Below, in pieces: positions 37,850 to 48,639 of a DNA stretch of 64,000 nucleotides. Made by a program: the position numbers and the translations under genes. Location: the NCBI GenBank assembly GCA_950295325.1, contig OX485809.1, forward strand, positions 19,096,001 to 19,160,000, written 5' to 3'. Within the stretch, counting starts at the first letter, position 1. Each line of letters starts with the position of its first letter. A model generated the notes under the pieces. The model was not told where the DNA came from. It made no database searches and was given only the letters and a program-made list of their open reading frames with translations. Source of the DNA: Polytrichum commune. Its lineage: Eukaryota > Streptophyta > Polytrichopsida > Polytrichales > Polytrichaceae.

Positions 37850-40507
37850 CTAATTCTCAAAATATCCTGCCTCCTCTAGCTCATCCTCATGGTCATCAAG
37901 GATCTCATGCGTTTTGTTGAGAAATTCCACCACATTTGTAGAAGCCACCTCACATTCACTTCTCGCATCTGTAGGCCAATTCTTATAAATCATGATAAGA
38001 CCATTCACATTCGAAAGACCAAGGCGGCAACGGCGCAAACTTGTGAGAACTCCGGCAACACTGAAGATCCTCTCCGTCTCAATTTGAGAACCAGGGATAC
38101 CAAGAAATTGCCGTGCCAAATATGCAAGAGTTGGAAACCGAGTAGCATTTGCCTTCCACCATGCCAATGGTGAGGCTGCCTCAACCGGAATTTGTAGCCG
38201 TCGAAATAAAGAAACTTCAGCGACAAGGGTGCCCTCACAAGCTTCCTCCGGAGAAGCTGCATCTCCAAACAAAATAGAAGACAGAGGGGGTTCTTCAACA
38301 CGTGTAGCTATTCCACCAGGATGCAACAATTTGTGCACCTACAAAAAAAATTAAGCACAATTTTATTAGCTAGCACATATGAATCATGGAAACCTATTAA
38401 TAAACATTTATAAAACATTCACAATATCCTGAACCAATTGAGTCAACTCATAAAACCAATAATAAATTACAACTGTCATGCAATCAGCTCCCATAGAAGC
38501 CAAGAATGGCACAAAATCCACCCTTATCCTCACCATTCACCCACAACATCAAATGGCCGAACATCTACCTACACAAACAGTCAACTATAGTGAACTACAC
38601 AAGATTGCAAAAGAATTGCACAAAATTGCAAAAGAATTTGGACATCGTACCTTCACTAAATAAGGAATGAGCACCTTCTGATCGTACTCGCGTACAATTG
38701 CCCGAGCTTTCTCAACTCCTGTGTATGCAATCACACATTCCAGGCCCTTGAAGCGGGGATCTACCATCAACACAATCATGTTGTGAGCATTTTCTGATGT
38801 GAATGTGTGGGTGAATGACAGAAAAGGCTTCATGACAAGCATCGCCTCCAAAGACATCTTCGCCCTCAAAATCTCGAGCTCGGCATCAAAATCGCCGTGT
38901 TGAAGCGGAGGGTTCATGTTGCTGACATGGTCGATATGGGCACGAAGCTCCACTGAAATCGCCAATGCTGCTGCCAGGGCATCCGACAACAACCAGTAGC
39001 CCCTTGTCTGATTCAGAACACATTGCTTCACAACCGGATTCAGAGTTTCGGTGACTGTTCGAGCCACTGCCCAAGTTACCCCAGTTGGCACTCGTGCTTG
39101 CAGTTTCAGAGACTGAGCTGCATAGCAAATATTGATTGCATCAGCGTACTCTAAGGTTTCTTGGAAGAGAATAACCTTCGAAGCAAAACGAGTTTTCACC
39201 GGCGTTCTCAACTTCCTCGCTGGTAATCCAGCCTTGATGTAGGCTTTCCTCCATTCCGCCCCTCCCTTTCCTGATTTCTTTGTCCACGTAATACACGACT
39301 GCAATGCACTTTGAGCAGATCTCAATGACAATTCTGTCATATCCCTACAAACTTTGTCATCATCTGTAGCATATTGACAGGCTTTGGACATGACATGTCC
39401 GAAACAAGCTCCAGCATAAGGTTGCTCAATGTCCAGTACATCGCATGAGACCGTGAGCTGCAATGCGCGCTCAAGTGTAGTCAAATTAGAACCCTCATCC
39501 TTGACCCAAGCAATTATTTTTTTTGTCAACTGGAATTCATCTAGCAGAGGTTTAACTATTTCAGCAATAGCAAGACCAGAAGTATCATGGGCCTCAAATA
39601 AACCAACTGTCACATGCCGCGGTTCCCAACAATCATCGATAAAGTTAACAACCAACGCAAAAGTGTCGAAGCCAGCTCTCGACATCCACAAATCAAAAGT
39701 AATCGACGCCGTCGCACAGCTCGCGATTGCAGGAAGCACATATCGCTCCATGGTCTTCGAAAGCAGTGCAGGGATGTGCTCATGCACAAGCGCCTTCCGA
39801 GTTGGAAACTTCACCTTTGGATCTCGCCGCATCACCAATCGGCGCAGCCAAGGGCTCTCCACCACCGCCAATGTCTCATAACCCTTAGCAATGAAAAGCA
39901 CAAGGTCCTCAAGAAAGTGTTTTTGTTGAACATCACCTTTATGATACGATTTCTGTCCGGCGAAAAATTCTGTGATGGCCGAAGGCTGCACAGCTTTCCT
40001 CTTCTTCGTCTTTTGGCGCGCTGCCTCCGACTCCTCCAACACTGTTACCTTATACCTCTGAAATTCCGTTGAGTGCTCATTCATCACGTGATTCTTCATG
40101 CTTGTCAACCCGTGCAGAGGATTATATTGCAAGACACCCTTTCGCTGGCGTGTCGCACTCCGCGAACTAGAAGAAGACGTCGCATTGGTAGGGTGACAGA
40201 TTGTGCACTTCATCACCTGGATTGCTTTGACGTCAACTTCTGCACCTGGCTCATTCAGTTTGAAGAAGGCCCACACCAAAGATTGTCGGTGATAAGGTGC
40301 CCAAAAATTCCGGTTGGTTGTCAATGCGATGAGAAGAACCTGCCACGCAGCCTCGAACTCTGAAGCCACTTCATTTGACAATGTTGGCACTGCATTCACA
40401 GTCTCTGTGCAATCTGAATCAATCAGATTCACTGTGTTATTAGAGAACCCAACATCCATACATTGATTCACAGCAACTTCCATTGACGCACGTTGTGAAC
40501 CAGACAT
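37850..40507 (-). CDS. hAT transposase with BED zinc finger (two exons)
   Basis: Exon 1 covers 40507-38651 (619 codons) and exon 2 covers 38338-37850 (162 codons plus stop), joined in phase 0 for 781 residues. Visible parts in order: a BED-type zinc finger with C101, C104, H140 and H145; a Ser-rich linker and basic KTKKRK patch; an RNase H-fold catalytic core with D272 in TFDLWMS and D337 in WVKDEGSN; the family's CxxH pair at 368-371; VDPRFKGLE at 582-590; and a C-terminal hAT dimerisation domain, roughly 675-741, with PLAWWKANATRFPTLAYLA and GSQIETERIFSVAG. The third catalytic acidic residue (Glu) should lie in the helical insertion, but I cannot assign it. The ATG at 40507 has A at -3. The protein would act in the nucleus on the element's own ends. 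Length fits autonomous plant hAT transposases. Confidence 0.93.
38339..38650 (-). other. Intron of the hAT transposase
   Basis: A 312-base intron with donor AAG|GTACGA at 38651/38650 and acceptor TTTTTTTTGTAG|GTGCAC at 38339/38338. Without splicing, exon 1 runs 20 codons into the intron and stops at 38585, losing the dimerisation domain. Splicing joins VLIPYLVK to VHKLLHPG in frame. Confidence 0.85.
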
Positions 40508-40735
40508 TTTGCAACCCTAAATGAAGCTTGAAATGCACATAAAAACACAAGCAACAATCCAACAGAATTGCATAAGGAGTGTAAGACATCAAACAAAATG
40601 CATGCCTGCCTCATTGAAGCCAAGAATCTGGAGTTGTTGAACTGAAATTTGGAATCATAAAGTGCAATGCCGCCGATTTGAAGAGCATTCAAGCAGACAG
40701 GTTTCAGGCTTCTCGACAGACGCGAAGGCGGGGGT

Positions 40736-40910
40736 GAGTATCGGCCGCCACCTCCGACCTCGGGTATCGAAGGCGGGTATCGAAGGCGGGTACCTTGCAG
40801 TACAGGTACGACACAGGTATCGCCCCATCTACATACTGCGGGCAATCTGGTACTTAATACCATACTCATACCAATACTCTATACCAGGCAAATGGTGCTA
40901 TACCGGTCCA
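40736..40910. promoter_or_regulatory. Right subterminal GTATC/GGTAT motif cluster of the hAT element
   Basis: Repeats include GGGTATCGAAGGC twice in tandem at about 40763, CAGGTATCGCC at 40816 and ATACC words up to 40903. They mirror the left end. The region is also the upstream side of the transposase gene, so it probably overlaps its promoter and 5' leader. No TATA box could be fixed. Confidence 0.6.
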
Positions 40911-40924
40911 ACACTGGTTCCAAC

Positions 40925-41630
40925 CTCTCTCTCCCATATTAACCTAGTGGACAACATGGATTTGGAGAAATGTTTTGATTCTATAGCTTGTGGGTGGAAT
41001 GCATTCTTGACTCCCCAAAACCTAGAGAGCCGCTTATTGAGAGAATCGTTTTCCATTGACCATACATGTTTCTCTAGGTGTTTGTGATCAATTCGAAACA
41101 TTGATATGTGCACAAGAGAAAGATTCGTTGACATTTTGATACCAACAATGATTTGGGAGAGAGAGATACGACACTTCATTGTTGATCATTTAAAGAATAA
41201 CAAAATTCATGGGTAAGTCTAGATTTACTTGAAACCTACTTGTATGTGGATGAGGATGTAACAGTAGAGTTATGTGTTAAGTCCCTTAAAGATGGACAAG
41301 ACCCGTGGCTTTGATCCTTCTTAGAAAAAACTTTCTATTAAGAGTTTGTTTGCTCATCGTGTATCAAAACCTATCTTTTTGGGAAGTTGGGTGAAAATTT
41401 TGGGATCTCCTCTTTCCACCTCTCAAACTTTGAGAGAATTTTAAATCTAAAATAAGGTATTCATTTGGGACATGCTGTCCTAAATTTTGGATTAGCCTAT
41501 CCAAGGCTAGCTTGATCCACCCATTCTAGTAGGAAAAGTTAGAAATCCAATTTTAATAGCCCAACACCACTCTTTGTATATGGTAATTTAAGAATTAGAA
41601 AAACTTGAGTTACTTTTTGTAATCCTTATA
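40925..41630. other. No feature resolved
   Basis: Flank of the hAT insertion; no gene or element recognised. Confidence 0.4.
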
Positions 41631-41636
41631 AACTTA

Positions 41637-42211
41637 GGGGTTGTTTACACCCTGAAGCATGAAGTCATCCCAAGGCCCTGTAAAATCCATGATTGGATGT
41701 CGAACTCGTCCTGGGACCACTTCGGTTTACACCAAGCAAAATGTGCATTTTGGGGACCTCAAACTTCAGCCCAAATGTCAGAGTGATCATGAAGTTCAAG
41801 GTCCCCAAAAGACATATTATAAAGTCTCAATTTTCCACTAACATGGTCCAACGGGTTTAGTGGTGGGAGAGGCTAAGAGGTGCTCTCATAAAAAAAGATA
41901 GGGGCCCATGGCTGAGAAATATTGTTTTAAAAAATATTTAATGGAAATTTTTTTGGGGAAGAGAAGATGAAGACAAGAGAAGCTTAGAGAACGATCACAC
42001 TTGAATTTTTTTTCAAAACTGCCCTTTTTGGGCATGTATTAAAAACAATCAACACATTCACTCCTCTGGATCCACATTCGGTATACACCCAGTGAAGGAC
42101 CCAAAGGCTTTGTAAATTGATTTTTTTAAGAAATCAGACCATGAAAGTTGGACCATGGGAAAAGGCCATCTTCCATGATCCGACTTCATGGTCCATAGTG
42201 TAAACCAACCC
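41637..42211. mobile_element. PIF-like MITE F2, copy 1 (575 bp)
   Basis: Left end GGGGTTGTTTACACC, right end GTGTAAACCAACCC, with a 3-bp TTA duplication at 41634-41636 and 42212-42214. CATGAAGTC and GACTTCATGGTCC form an extension of the inverted repeat. A second copy at 45394-45847 shares GATTGG.TGTCGAACTC and CAAAGGCTTT. Non-coding. Confidence 0.85.
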
Positions 42212-42566
42212 TTAGGGTTTTGGGACTAAGGGCCACTTTATACTTGGGGCTGGATTGAGGGCCGGCCGGAACTCTCAAAATTTGAACCAATAGGATCGCT
42301 CGATTTCATCAAATCGGGCCCAAGGGCTTTATACTTGGGGCCGGCCCGAACACTCACCTATCCCATGTGGCGTCTTAGGTGGCACGATTTTGGCGCCAAA
42401 CCATCGGGCCCTAGATGAGATTTCGGGACGAGCTTTACCTCGTCCCGAACTCCCATCTAGGGCCGGATGGGGCTCCTCCGTTGGATTGTTCCAATCTTGT
42501 CCGTCAATCAATAGGAGGGGTAAAAGGATTTCCTCTCCTCCTTACTACTCTCCCCTCCACCTTCCC

Positions 42567-42601
42567 CTTCTCTTCTCTTCTCTTCTCTTCTCTTCTCTTC
42601 C
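42567..42601. repeat. (TCTTC)n microsatellite
   Basis: Seven TCTTC-type units inside the F3 element. Confidence 0.9.
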
Positions 42602-42638
42602 CCTAAATGCGCCACCACCTTCCCTACTACCATGTCCC

Positions 42639-43144
42639 CCCGGGTACGCAACTCCCGTATTATATGGTCATGATTATAATCACTTATAATGCGTTTTAGT
42701 CCAATATTGAGTGATACAATTTGTTTTAATGTAGGAAACCCTTGTAGCCCTTCTAACAAGGAATCCAAAAATGTAATTATATATAGGAAATGAATATATT
42801 TTGAAGCATATAATTGCATTAAAAACCTAATTATATGATTTTTTTAATACATGTACCATAGGTCAAACTACCCAACTTTTTGGACTTTTTAATAAAATTT
42901 TAACATTGTGAATGAATCATAATTTTAATGGGAGGCAACTATTCGTGGCTTATAATTTTAATGGGAGGCTTAATAAATATGCAACCCAACTTTTTTTTCA
43001 TCTCATTTTATTTAATTTGGTCTTCACCCAACTTTTTGATCATTTTAATTTGATATAATTTGATATAATTTTTACAAAAGCCGTCCTCTAAGCCGTTTTA
43101 AGTACGATGCCCCCTGCGTATAATATGGGAGTTGCGTACCCGGG
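42639..43144. mobile_element. Nested 506-bp element with perfect 8-bp target duplication
   Basis: Inverted ends CCCGGGTACGCAACTCCC continue to CGTATTATA with one mismatch over 26 bases. The perfect 8-bp direct repeat CATGTCCC lies at 42631-42638 and 43145-43152. It lies wholly inside F3 and is therefore younger. The interior is AT-rich and non-coding. The 8-bp duplication suggests hAT-type transposition, but the CCCGGG ends differ from both the intact hAT and the CTCGG family. Confidence 0.92.
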
Positions 43145-44354
43145 CATGTCCCTTCTCTTTTTCTCATTGTTGATTTTTTTTCATATCCTTCCTAACACTA
43201 AATTCGTGCATGTAACTTTCACATATTACCATGGATGATATTTAGTGTTTGATTTTACATTTAATGTTACTTACTTTCATAGGGTTAGTGATATTTAGTC
43301 TAGTGATCGTATTTATAGTATCTCACACTAAAATCATGTTTAGTGTAGTGACTCCACAATTTTAACCATAACAAACACATTCCAAAAATAAGCCAAAGAT
43401 AGTTTCCAAGTGGAGCCATGCTCAAAAGTTTACACGCACTTAGATCCAACAATAATGTAAACTTCTACTATGGTTAGAATTATTATTTTTAAATAAAATC
43501 TCTTATCTATAAAGAGAAAGTTAATTGAGGCTTTAGAAAGGTTGATATGGTTTTATAAATTTACGGAGCTTGAAAAATAAAAAGCATGACAACAATGTTG
43601 GCGCAATGCCTACTTACAATCAGTAACCCACACGAAAATATATGCTCAATGTCGTCATGTTCCCGAACGGAACGAAGCCAATTAATATCTACAAACATAG
43701 ATTACTCTATAATGAATATTGTATCATTGCAACTCTGGTTTTTTTTTTGTAACCGGGTACATCAGTTATTCCATTGTACATGGTAGGTGAATTTATATGA
43801 GCATTTTGACACCGGAATTAGATTCAAAGGGCTCGATATAGTCTAATGGGACCCAAGGTTGACCCCCTAACCATAAGCCTATAGAGATCATCCCCCATAG
43901 TAAAAGCCGTGTAACTAATGCTCAAGAGCACCGGGCATTGACCACGGTAAGTTCCATGAAACTTAACCCTCAAGACCATCGGGCCCTAGAATCGGGCCTC
44001 ACCACTTTACATGCGACAAGGTTGGGCCGGAAATAAGTTCATAAAGTGCGTCCCGATTGAGGCCTCAATCGGGCCGGTGCTCCGGCCAGCCCCAGGCCGT
44101 GTATAAAGTGGCCCTAAACCCATGGTTTCAAGATTTTACGTATAACTGTCTTGGCCCCCCGAAACTTTGAAAGTCGATGACTGAAGAATCATTTTAAAGT
44201 GACCATGGGAGTTCCTATAAGGCCAAGCAGGGGTCAACCTTGCACTTGCCAATAGGTACAACACCATCATATATACATATAATCCACCTAGAGAACGCCA
44301 GTTATTAAAGCTACAATCATTGAAGGTGGATCCAAGGTCGTAACGGTCAAGGTT

Positions 44355-44515
44355 ATTTTTTCCAACTAGCTCACTTCTCCTAGGATATGAAACACATTAT
44401 GAGCACAAGGTAGTTATAGCAAACTTAAATCAATGCCGTAACCACTCCCCTTATTAATTGGGGAGCTCACATGAATCTCTTATTCATTACCAAATTGGAG
44501 ATTCCTCTAAAACAA
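44355..44515 (-). repeat. Interspersed repeat R6, copy h
   Basis: Starts CTCACTTCTCCTAGGATATG and continues with GAGCTCACATGAATCTC and CAAATTGGAGATTCC, the reverse-complement R6 order. Confidence 0.6.
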
Positions 44516-44553
44516 TTGGTATATTCCCCCCAAAGTCTTGAACTTGAACCTGT

Positions 44554-44577
44554 TTTTTTTTTTTTTTTTTTTTTTTT
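44554..44577. repeat. Poly-T run
   Basis: About 24 consecutive T; a low-complexity tract. Confidence 0.9.
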
Positions 44578-44789
44578 AGATGAAAGGTCTTGACTTTCGG
44601 GCATAGTATAAGAACACTTTCTGCAGTGACCAAAAGTTTTGGTTCCAGATGTAGAATCTACACCAACTTCATCAACACCCAAACACATCCCGCTCAAGGA
44701 TCGATCGTAATTGTCATTGAAAAGTTCGTCGTTCACATCAAGTCAATGAAGGCCTGTTCGACTCACCGACTCACTGGGATCTAGATGTT

Positions 44790-45214
44790 GATTCCCTCGG
44801 AATGCTATCGACCTGTCTGTATGGAGTTGCATAGAACTTAACTGATTCAAGATGATCACTCAAATCATCACGAGACGCAAATGATTCAGGTGCTTCAAAT
44901 GATTGATAGGTAGGTGAAGTTATGTCAATGTAATTGCTCGTGCCGCGCAGTGTCGGATTCGGTCAAACGTGTTCTTGGTTGTCAGGAAGATCGATCTTGC
45001 TGATTCCCTCGGAATGCTATTGACCTGTCTGTATGGAGTTGCATAGAACTTAACTGATTCAAGATGATCACTCAAATCATCACGAGACGCAATTGATTCA
45101 GTTGCTTCAAATGATTGACAGGTAGGTGAAGTTATGTCAATGGAATTGCTCGTGCCGCGCAGTGTCGTGTCGGATTCATTCAAACGCGTTCTTGGTTGTC
45201 AGGAAGATCGATCT
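44790..45214 (-). pseudogene. Tandemly duplicated coding-like segment, gene unknown
   Basis: Two units of 208 and 213 bases (44790-44997 and 45002-45214) are nearly identical. On the minus strand both read SRDDLSDHLESVKFYATPYR followed by a short variable residue and SIPRES. A 5-bp length difference shifts the frame after ..LRGTS upstream. The five substitutions I could place within the shared reading frame all change the amino acid. Local base composition is less AT-rich than the flanks. I recognise no domain. It could be a fragment of a host gene or of an old element's protein; frames are not continuous across both units, so it is not an intact gene. Confidence 0.4.
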
Positions 45215-45393
45215 CTGCCCGATCGATCGCTGCGCCATCCCTGTGTGATGATCAAGTGGTAAATGATCTGGAATTGAAGTGCATCATATCTACATGATTT
45301 TCGAAAGAGAGAGTTTCGAACTTCATGTTGAGATCTATATGTATTCATGTCAGTTGCGGTTTGCAGTCTGAATCTCCGCCACCTGGAAGCTTA

Positions 45394-45847
45394 GGGGCTG
45401 TTCCCATCATGGACCACGAAGTCGTCTCTTGCTCTTCGTAAATATGTGATTGGCCATCGAACTCATCCTCGGATCACTTGGGCTTACATCAAGAAAAAAA
45501 AAATGTAAGAGTGATTATGGATTTTGAGGTCTTCAAAAGGCCTATTTTTAGGCCTTTTGTCATAGCCCAATAGATTTTGCAGTGGGAGAGGCAAAAGAGG
45601 TTCTCTCGTTGCAAATGTCAAGGGACCATGGCAAAGAAATGTCATTTTAATTTTTATATATATATACACATCAACTTTTTGGAGCATGGTCACTTCTCTT
45701 AGTCCATGTTCAGTTTACACCTAGACCTAGTCAAGGGCCCAAAGGCTTTAAGAATGCATTTTTCATAAACCAGACCATGGAAGTGTGACCATGAAAAAAT
45801 GCCATCTAACATGGGACAACGTCATGGTCCATGACATAAACATGCAC
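45394..45847. mobile_element. PIF-like MITE F2, copy 2 (454 bp)
   Basis: The left end GGGGCTGTTCCCATCATGG and right end CATGACATAAACATGCAC are a diverged form of copy 1. The 3-bp TTA duplication lies at 45391-45393 and 45848-45850. Shared interior words include CGAACTCATCCTCGGATCACTTGG and AAAGGCTTTAAGAATGCATTT. Non-coding. Confidence 0.8.
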
Positions 45848-46471
45848 TTATGACCATTGTAAAATGATCATGATTCTATCGGTCACTAAGCTTACAACCA
45901 TGTGAATGCTAGGCAACATGTCTTGTGTCAGTGAAAAGCATCATGCATCATTGAAAATTCTAAAGATTTATCACTATAGTAGATTTGCAAGGAAAATCAA
46001 TTGATGAAAGATGAGTTGCCTAGGTCTCATATGCTCGTAGTGGATTTTCAAAGTTTTTTTGTTTTATTTGGTTTTATTTGGTTTGCATCAATGCTATATA
46101 GTCTTCTTAGCCTAGCTCGTTAAATTCATGCATATATCACAACTCTTCATTACCCAACGATTGTTGAGAGATAGAGACGATTTTTTACAATCCTCTAACC
46201 CTCAAATGTTTGGAGTGGAAAGGGGGTTTAGAGGGTTACTTCTCTCTTAATAAACGGTGGACAGATTAAAACACGGTTTGGAAAAGCATGTGGGGCATGT
46301 GGGCTTGCTCCCAAAAATTTATTAAGCCGACTATTGAGAGAATGATTTCCCAATCATGACCATAAGACTTGCTACTCATCTCATGCACCACATTTGGGGT
46401 CGCTTCATCATCAAGCCAAAGTGTCATACCAGAGCCTGCCATGTGGCCCCTTTTTTTTTTTATAGCTTTTG

Positions 46472-46681
46472 TACTACACAAAATATGATATTTAGTGTTA
46501 CTTACTGTTTGGAGTTACATGTTCCTATATCTTGCTATTATTAATATACTTTTTTACCAAGTTAAGATGTTAGTGTTCTGTAGTGTCCAAACAACCAATT
46601 CGACCATGCTTGATAAAAAACCAGATGTACAGTAGACACTAATAATAATAAGTCACACTAAATATCATATTTTGTGTAGTG
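46472..46681. mobile_element. CACTA-like MITE (210 bp)
   Basis: The right end, complemented, reads CACTACACAAAATATGATAT; the left end is identical except for T in place of the first C. The inverted repeat continues through TTTAGTGT, for about 27 bases in all. The CACTA end is diagnostic of the En/Spm superfamily. The 3-bp flanks (TTG and TTT) do not match cleanly. Non-coding. Confidence 0.75.
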
Positions 46682-46689
46682 TTTCAACT

Positions 46690-47745
46690 TTATATTTAGG
46701 TTGTAGTATTTAGTTTCATGTCTATTCTACTATTTGGGCTTTTGACTCTTCAAATTCTCAAATACTTGACTTTGTATGATAAATTGTGCTCAACCATGAC
46801 ACTTCCGAGTGCATTCAATGTTAGAATATGTTTGTCTGCATAGTCTCATTTTATTTCTACTTTTTAAATTGAACATTTTGAAGGAAGTTTGAAAATACCA
46901 AGGCTCAAGTGAAAGTATTATGTTAAGTTTGCATGAAGGTCAAATTGTTGGCATGAACAATAGGCATAGATAGGACGTGAGGAGGCCTTTTATTTAATGA
47001 GATTGGAATCTACTTTGACCATTTACAAGTGCAAGTGGACTTCTCATATGCATAGAATGGTATGGGGCCGTGGACTATGTGTAAAACCAACTTGAATAGG
47101 AAGCCTATTTCTCTATGCCAATCATAACTTCAAGAGGTCAAGTTTTCCCTCTCTTATGTTTTGGTGCAAACCACCCTTAAGGTTTCCAAATTGATTCTTC
47201 TTGTACACTAATGAGGATTAATACACACCCCTTGAATTGTGATATTGGACATTCTATTAATATAGTGCACTCCTTGGTAAATGTTTTAGGAAAGAAAAAC
47301 TCCACATACAAACACGTCACCAACATTAAGTACTAAGTTGTCACAAAAAGCTGCAAGTAACAAGTAAGGCAAAGTCATTGTCACCAAGAGCAAGCCTCAA
47401 CCCACTACTTTGTTTGGAAAGAGGCCCGGGGTTGGACTCTTCATTGGAAACCTAAATAACGCGCGTGAGTCACTATGAAATAAAACCTCCTACATACAAG
47501 AAGTTTATTGAGAAAATGACATGTATACATACTAATGGCAAGCTTAAAAATGGACTCTTGCATTTATATTAATGTTTTGCTATTTAATGTGATAAATGCC
47601 TCCATTACATATAAAATTTATAAATCATGAATTAAATATGCCTTTCTTACATATAAAATTCATGATTACTTTATAATGAGAAAGTCATTGAACTTTTTCA
47701 TCTATAGCATTTAACTCAATGATTGTATCAAAAATCAAAGACAAG
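46690..47745. other. No feature resolved
   Basis: AT-rich sequence without recognisable gene or element. Confidence 0.45.
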
Positions 47746-47756
47746 AGCATAATAAC

Positions 47757-48100
47757 CTCGGTGGGGGGGGATAGTGTGTTAAAAAGTTAAGGATATAGGT
47801 GCGAACAACCACTATTTTATAGGGGGGTATTACTTTCAATTCTCTTCTTTTTTTCACATGCTATCATTATGTAAATTTCTACTTTAGGTTAATAGAAAAA
47901 TGGCTTGCATTACTTATACTTCCAAATTACTTATTATTCCATACCCTATAGTACTTTAAAGATGTCCAGTGCCATTTTTTATACCCTATATTACTCTTAA
48001 GTCCATTTATAATTTTTTGCCCCCATGTTTTTAAAATACCCTATCATTTGTTCGCACGTATATTGCTACTCCAACCAATGACTACCCCCCCCCCCCCGAG
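47757..48100. mobile_element. 8-bp-TSD element H1, copy 2 (344 bp)
   Basis: Ends CTCGGTGGGGGGGGATAGT and, complemented, CTCGGGG followed by a G-run and TAGTCATTGG. The perfect 8-bp duplication ATAATAAC lies at 47749-47756 and 48101-48108. GTGCGAACAA occurs near both ends, like the ACGTGCG word in copies 1 and 3. Non-coding. Family membership rests on the end sequence, motif placement and 8-bp duplication. Confidence 0.85.
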
Positions 48101-48340
48101 ATAATAACTTTGCCACAATCCGAAAAGCAAAACTCAAGAGAGCCCATGAGTACTCCAAGAACCCCTAGTTTGTTCTATAACCCAAATGCGAATCCTAAAA
48201 AGAATGGACAAGGGAGTCATTGAGAGTTCTTATTATATGACAACAATGGATGAAAATGTGAATTGGCTAAAACCAACACATCTATTGTTAAAAAAATCTC
48301 TAAACCTTAAAGCCTCATTTTGTACATCTACCCTTACATT

Positions 48341-48627
48341 CTCGGGGGGTTCACTCCCTCTTATATTTTGCATACACATGGGTTCATGACCTATTTATTA
48401 GGGGGCTATTTACCTTGCAGAAAAGATTATAAGGTATGGTATTTTTCTAAATAAAGGTGTGATGGTATTTTACATGTGATGTTATTTTACATGTAATCCT
48501 TTTTCTTTATTTAAAAACCCCCTATATTATATGTAAGTTTTTTACAAAATTTATTTACAATGAATATAGTAGACCCTATTTTTTATCGCACGTTGTTCTA
48601 CGATTTTTCGCCAGTGAACCCCCCGAG
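48341..48627. mobile_element. 8-bp-TSD element H1, copy 3 (287 bp)
   Basis: Inverted ends CTCGGGGGGTTCACT and AGTGAACCCCCCGAG are exact complements. The perfect 8-bp duplication CTTACATT lies at 48333-48340 and 48628-48635. The complemented right end aligns with the left end of copy 1 through AACAACGTGCG and beyond. Non-coding. Confidence 0.92.
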
Positions 48628-48639
48628 CTTACATTAGAA

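Larger units (their letters stand above)
37327..40916 (-). mobile_element. Complete autonomous hAT transposon
   Basis: A 3,590-bp element with terminal inverted repeats CAGTGTTGGACC (12 of 12 identical, then RRTAT). It is flanked by a perfect 8-bp duplication GTTCCAAC at 37319-37326 and 40917-40924. Both the end sequence and the 8-bp duplication are diagnostic of the hAT superfamily. It encodes an apparently full-length transposase on the minus strand with one intron. Both subterminal regions are packed with GGTAT/GATAC words. I see no stop, frameshift or end decay, so it may be a recent insertion and potentially active. No second copy or short derivative of it occurs in the window. Confidence 0.96.
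42230..44114. mobile_element. Long PIF-like element F3 with nested insertion (1,885 bp)
   Basis: Ends GGGCCACTTTATAC and GTATAAAGTGGCCC are exact complements. TAA duplications lie at 42227-42229 and 44115-44117. The inverted repeat extends inwards through GGGGCTGG / CCAGCCCC. A second end-like module TTTATACTTGGGGCCGG lies at about 42330. The interior is GC-rich near both ends and AT-rich in the middle, where an independent element (42639-43144) is inserted. No transposase frame was found, so it is non-autonomous. Confidence 0.88.

Noticed and set aside
39429-40363. Plus-strand frames of 96-152 codons inside the transposase exon
   Set aside because: Antisense shadows of the transposase reading frame.
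40468-41087. 133-codon minus and 141-codon plus open frames at the right end of the hAT element
   Set aside because: They overlap each other, the terminal repeat and the start of the transposase; no domain is visible.
43190-43350. A second CACTA-like MITE nested in the F3 element
   Set aside because: ACACTAAA words occur at both sides, but the inverted match is too short to define ends.
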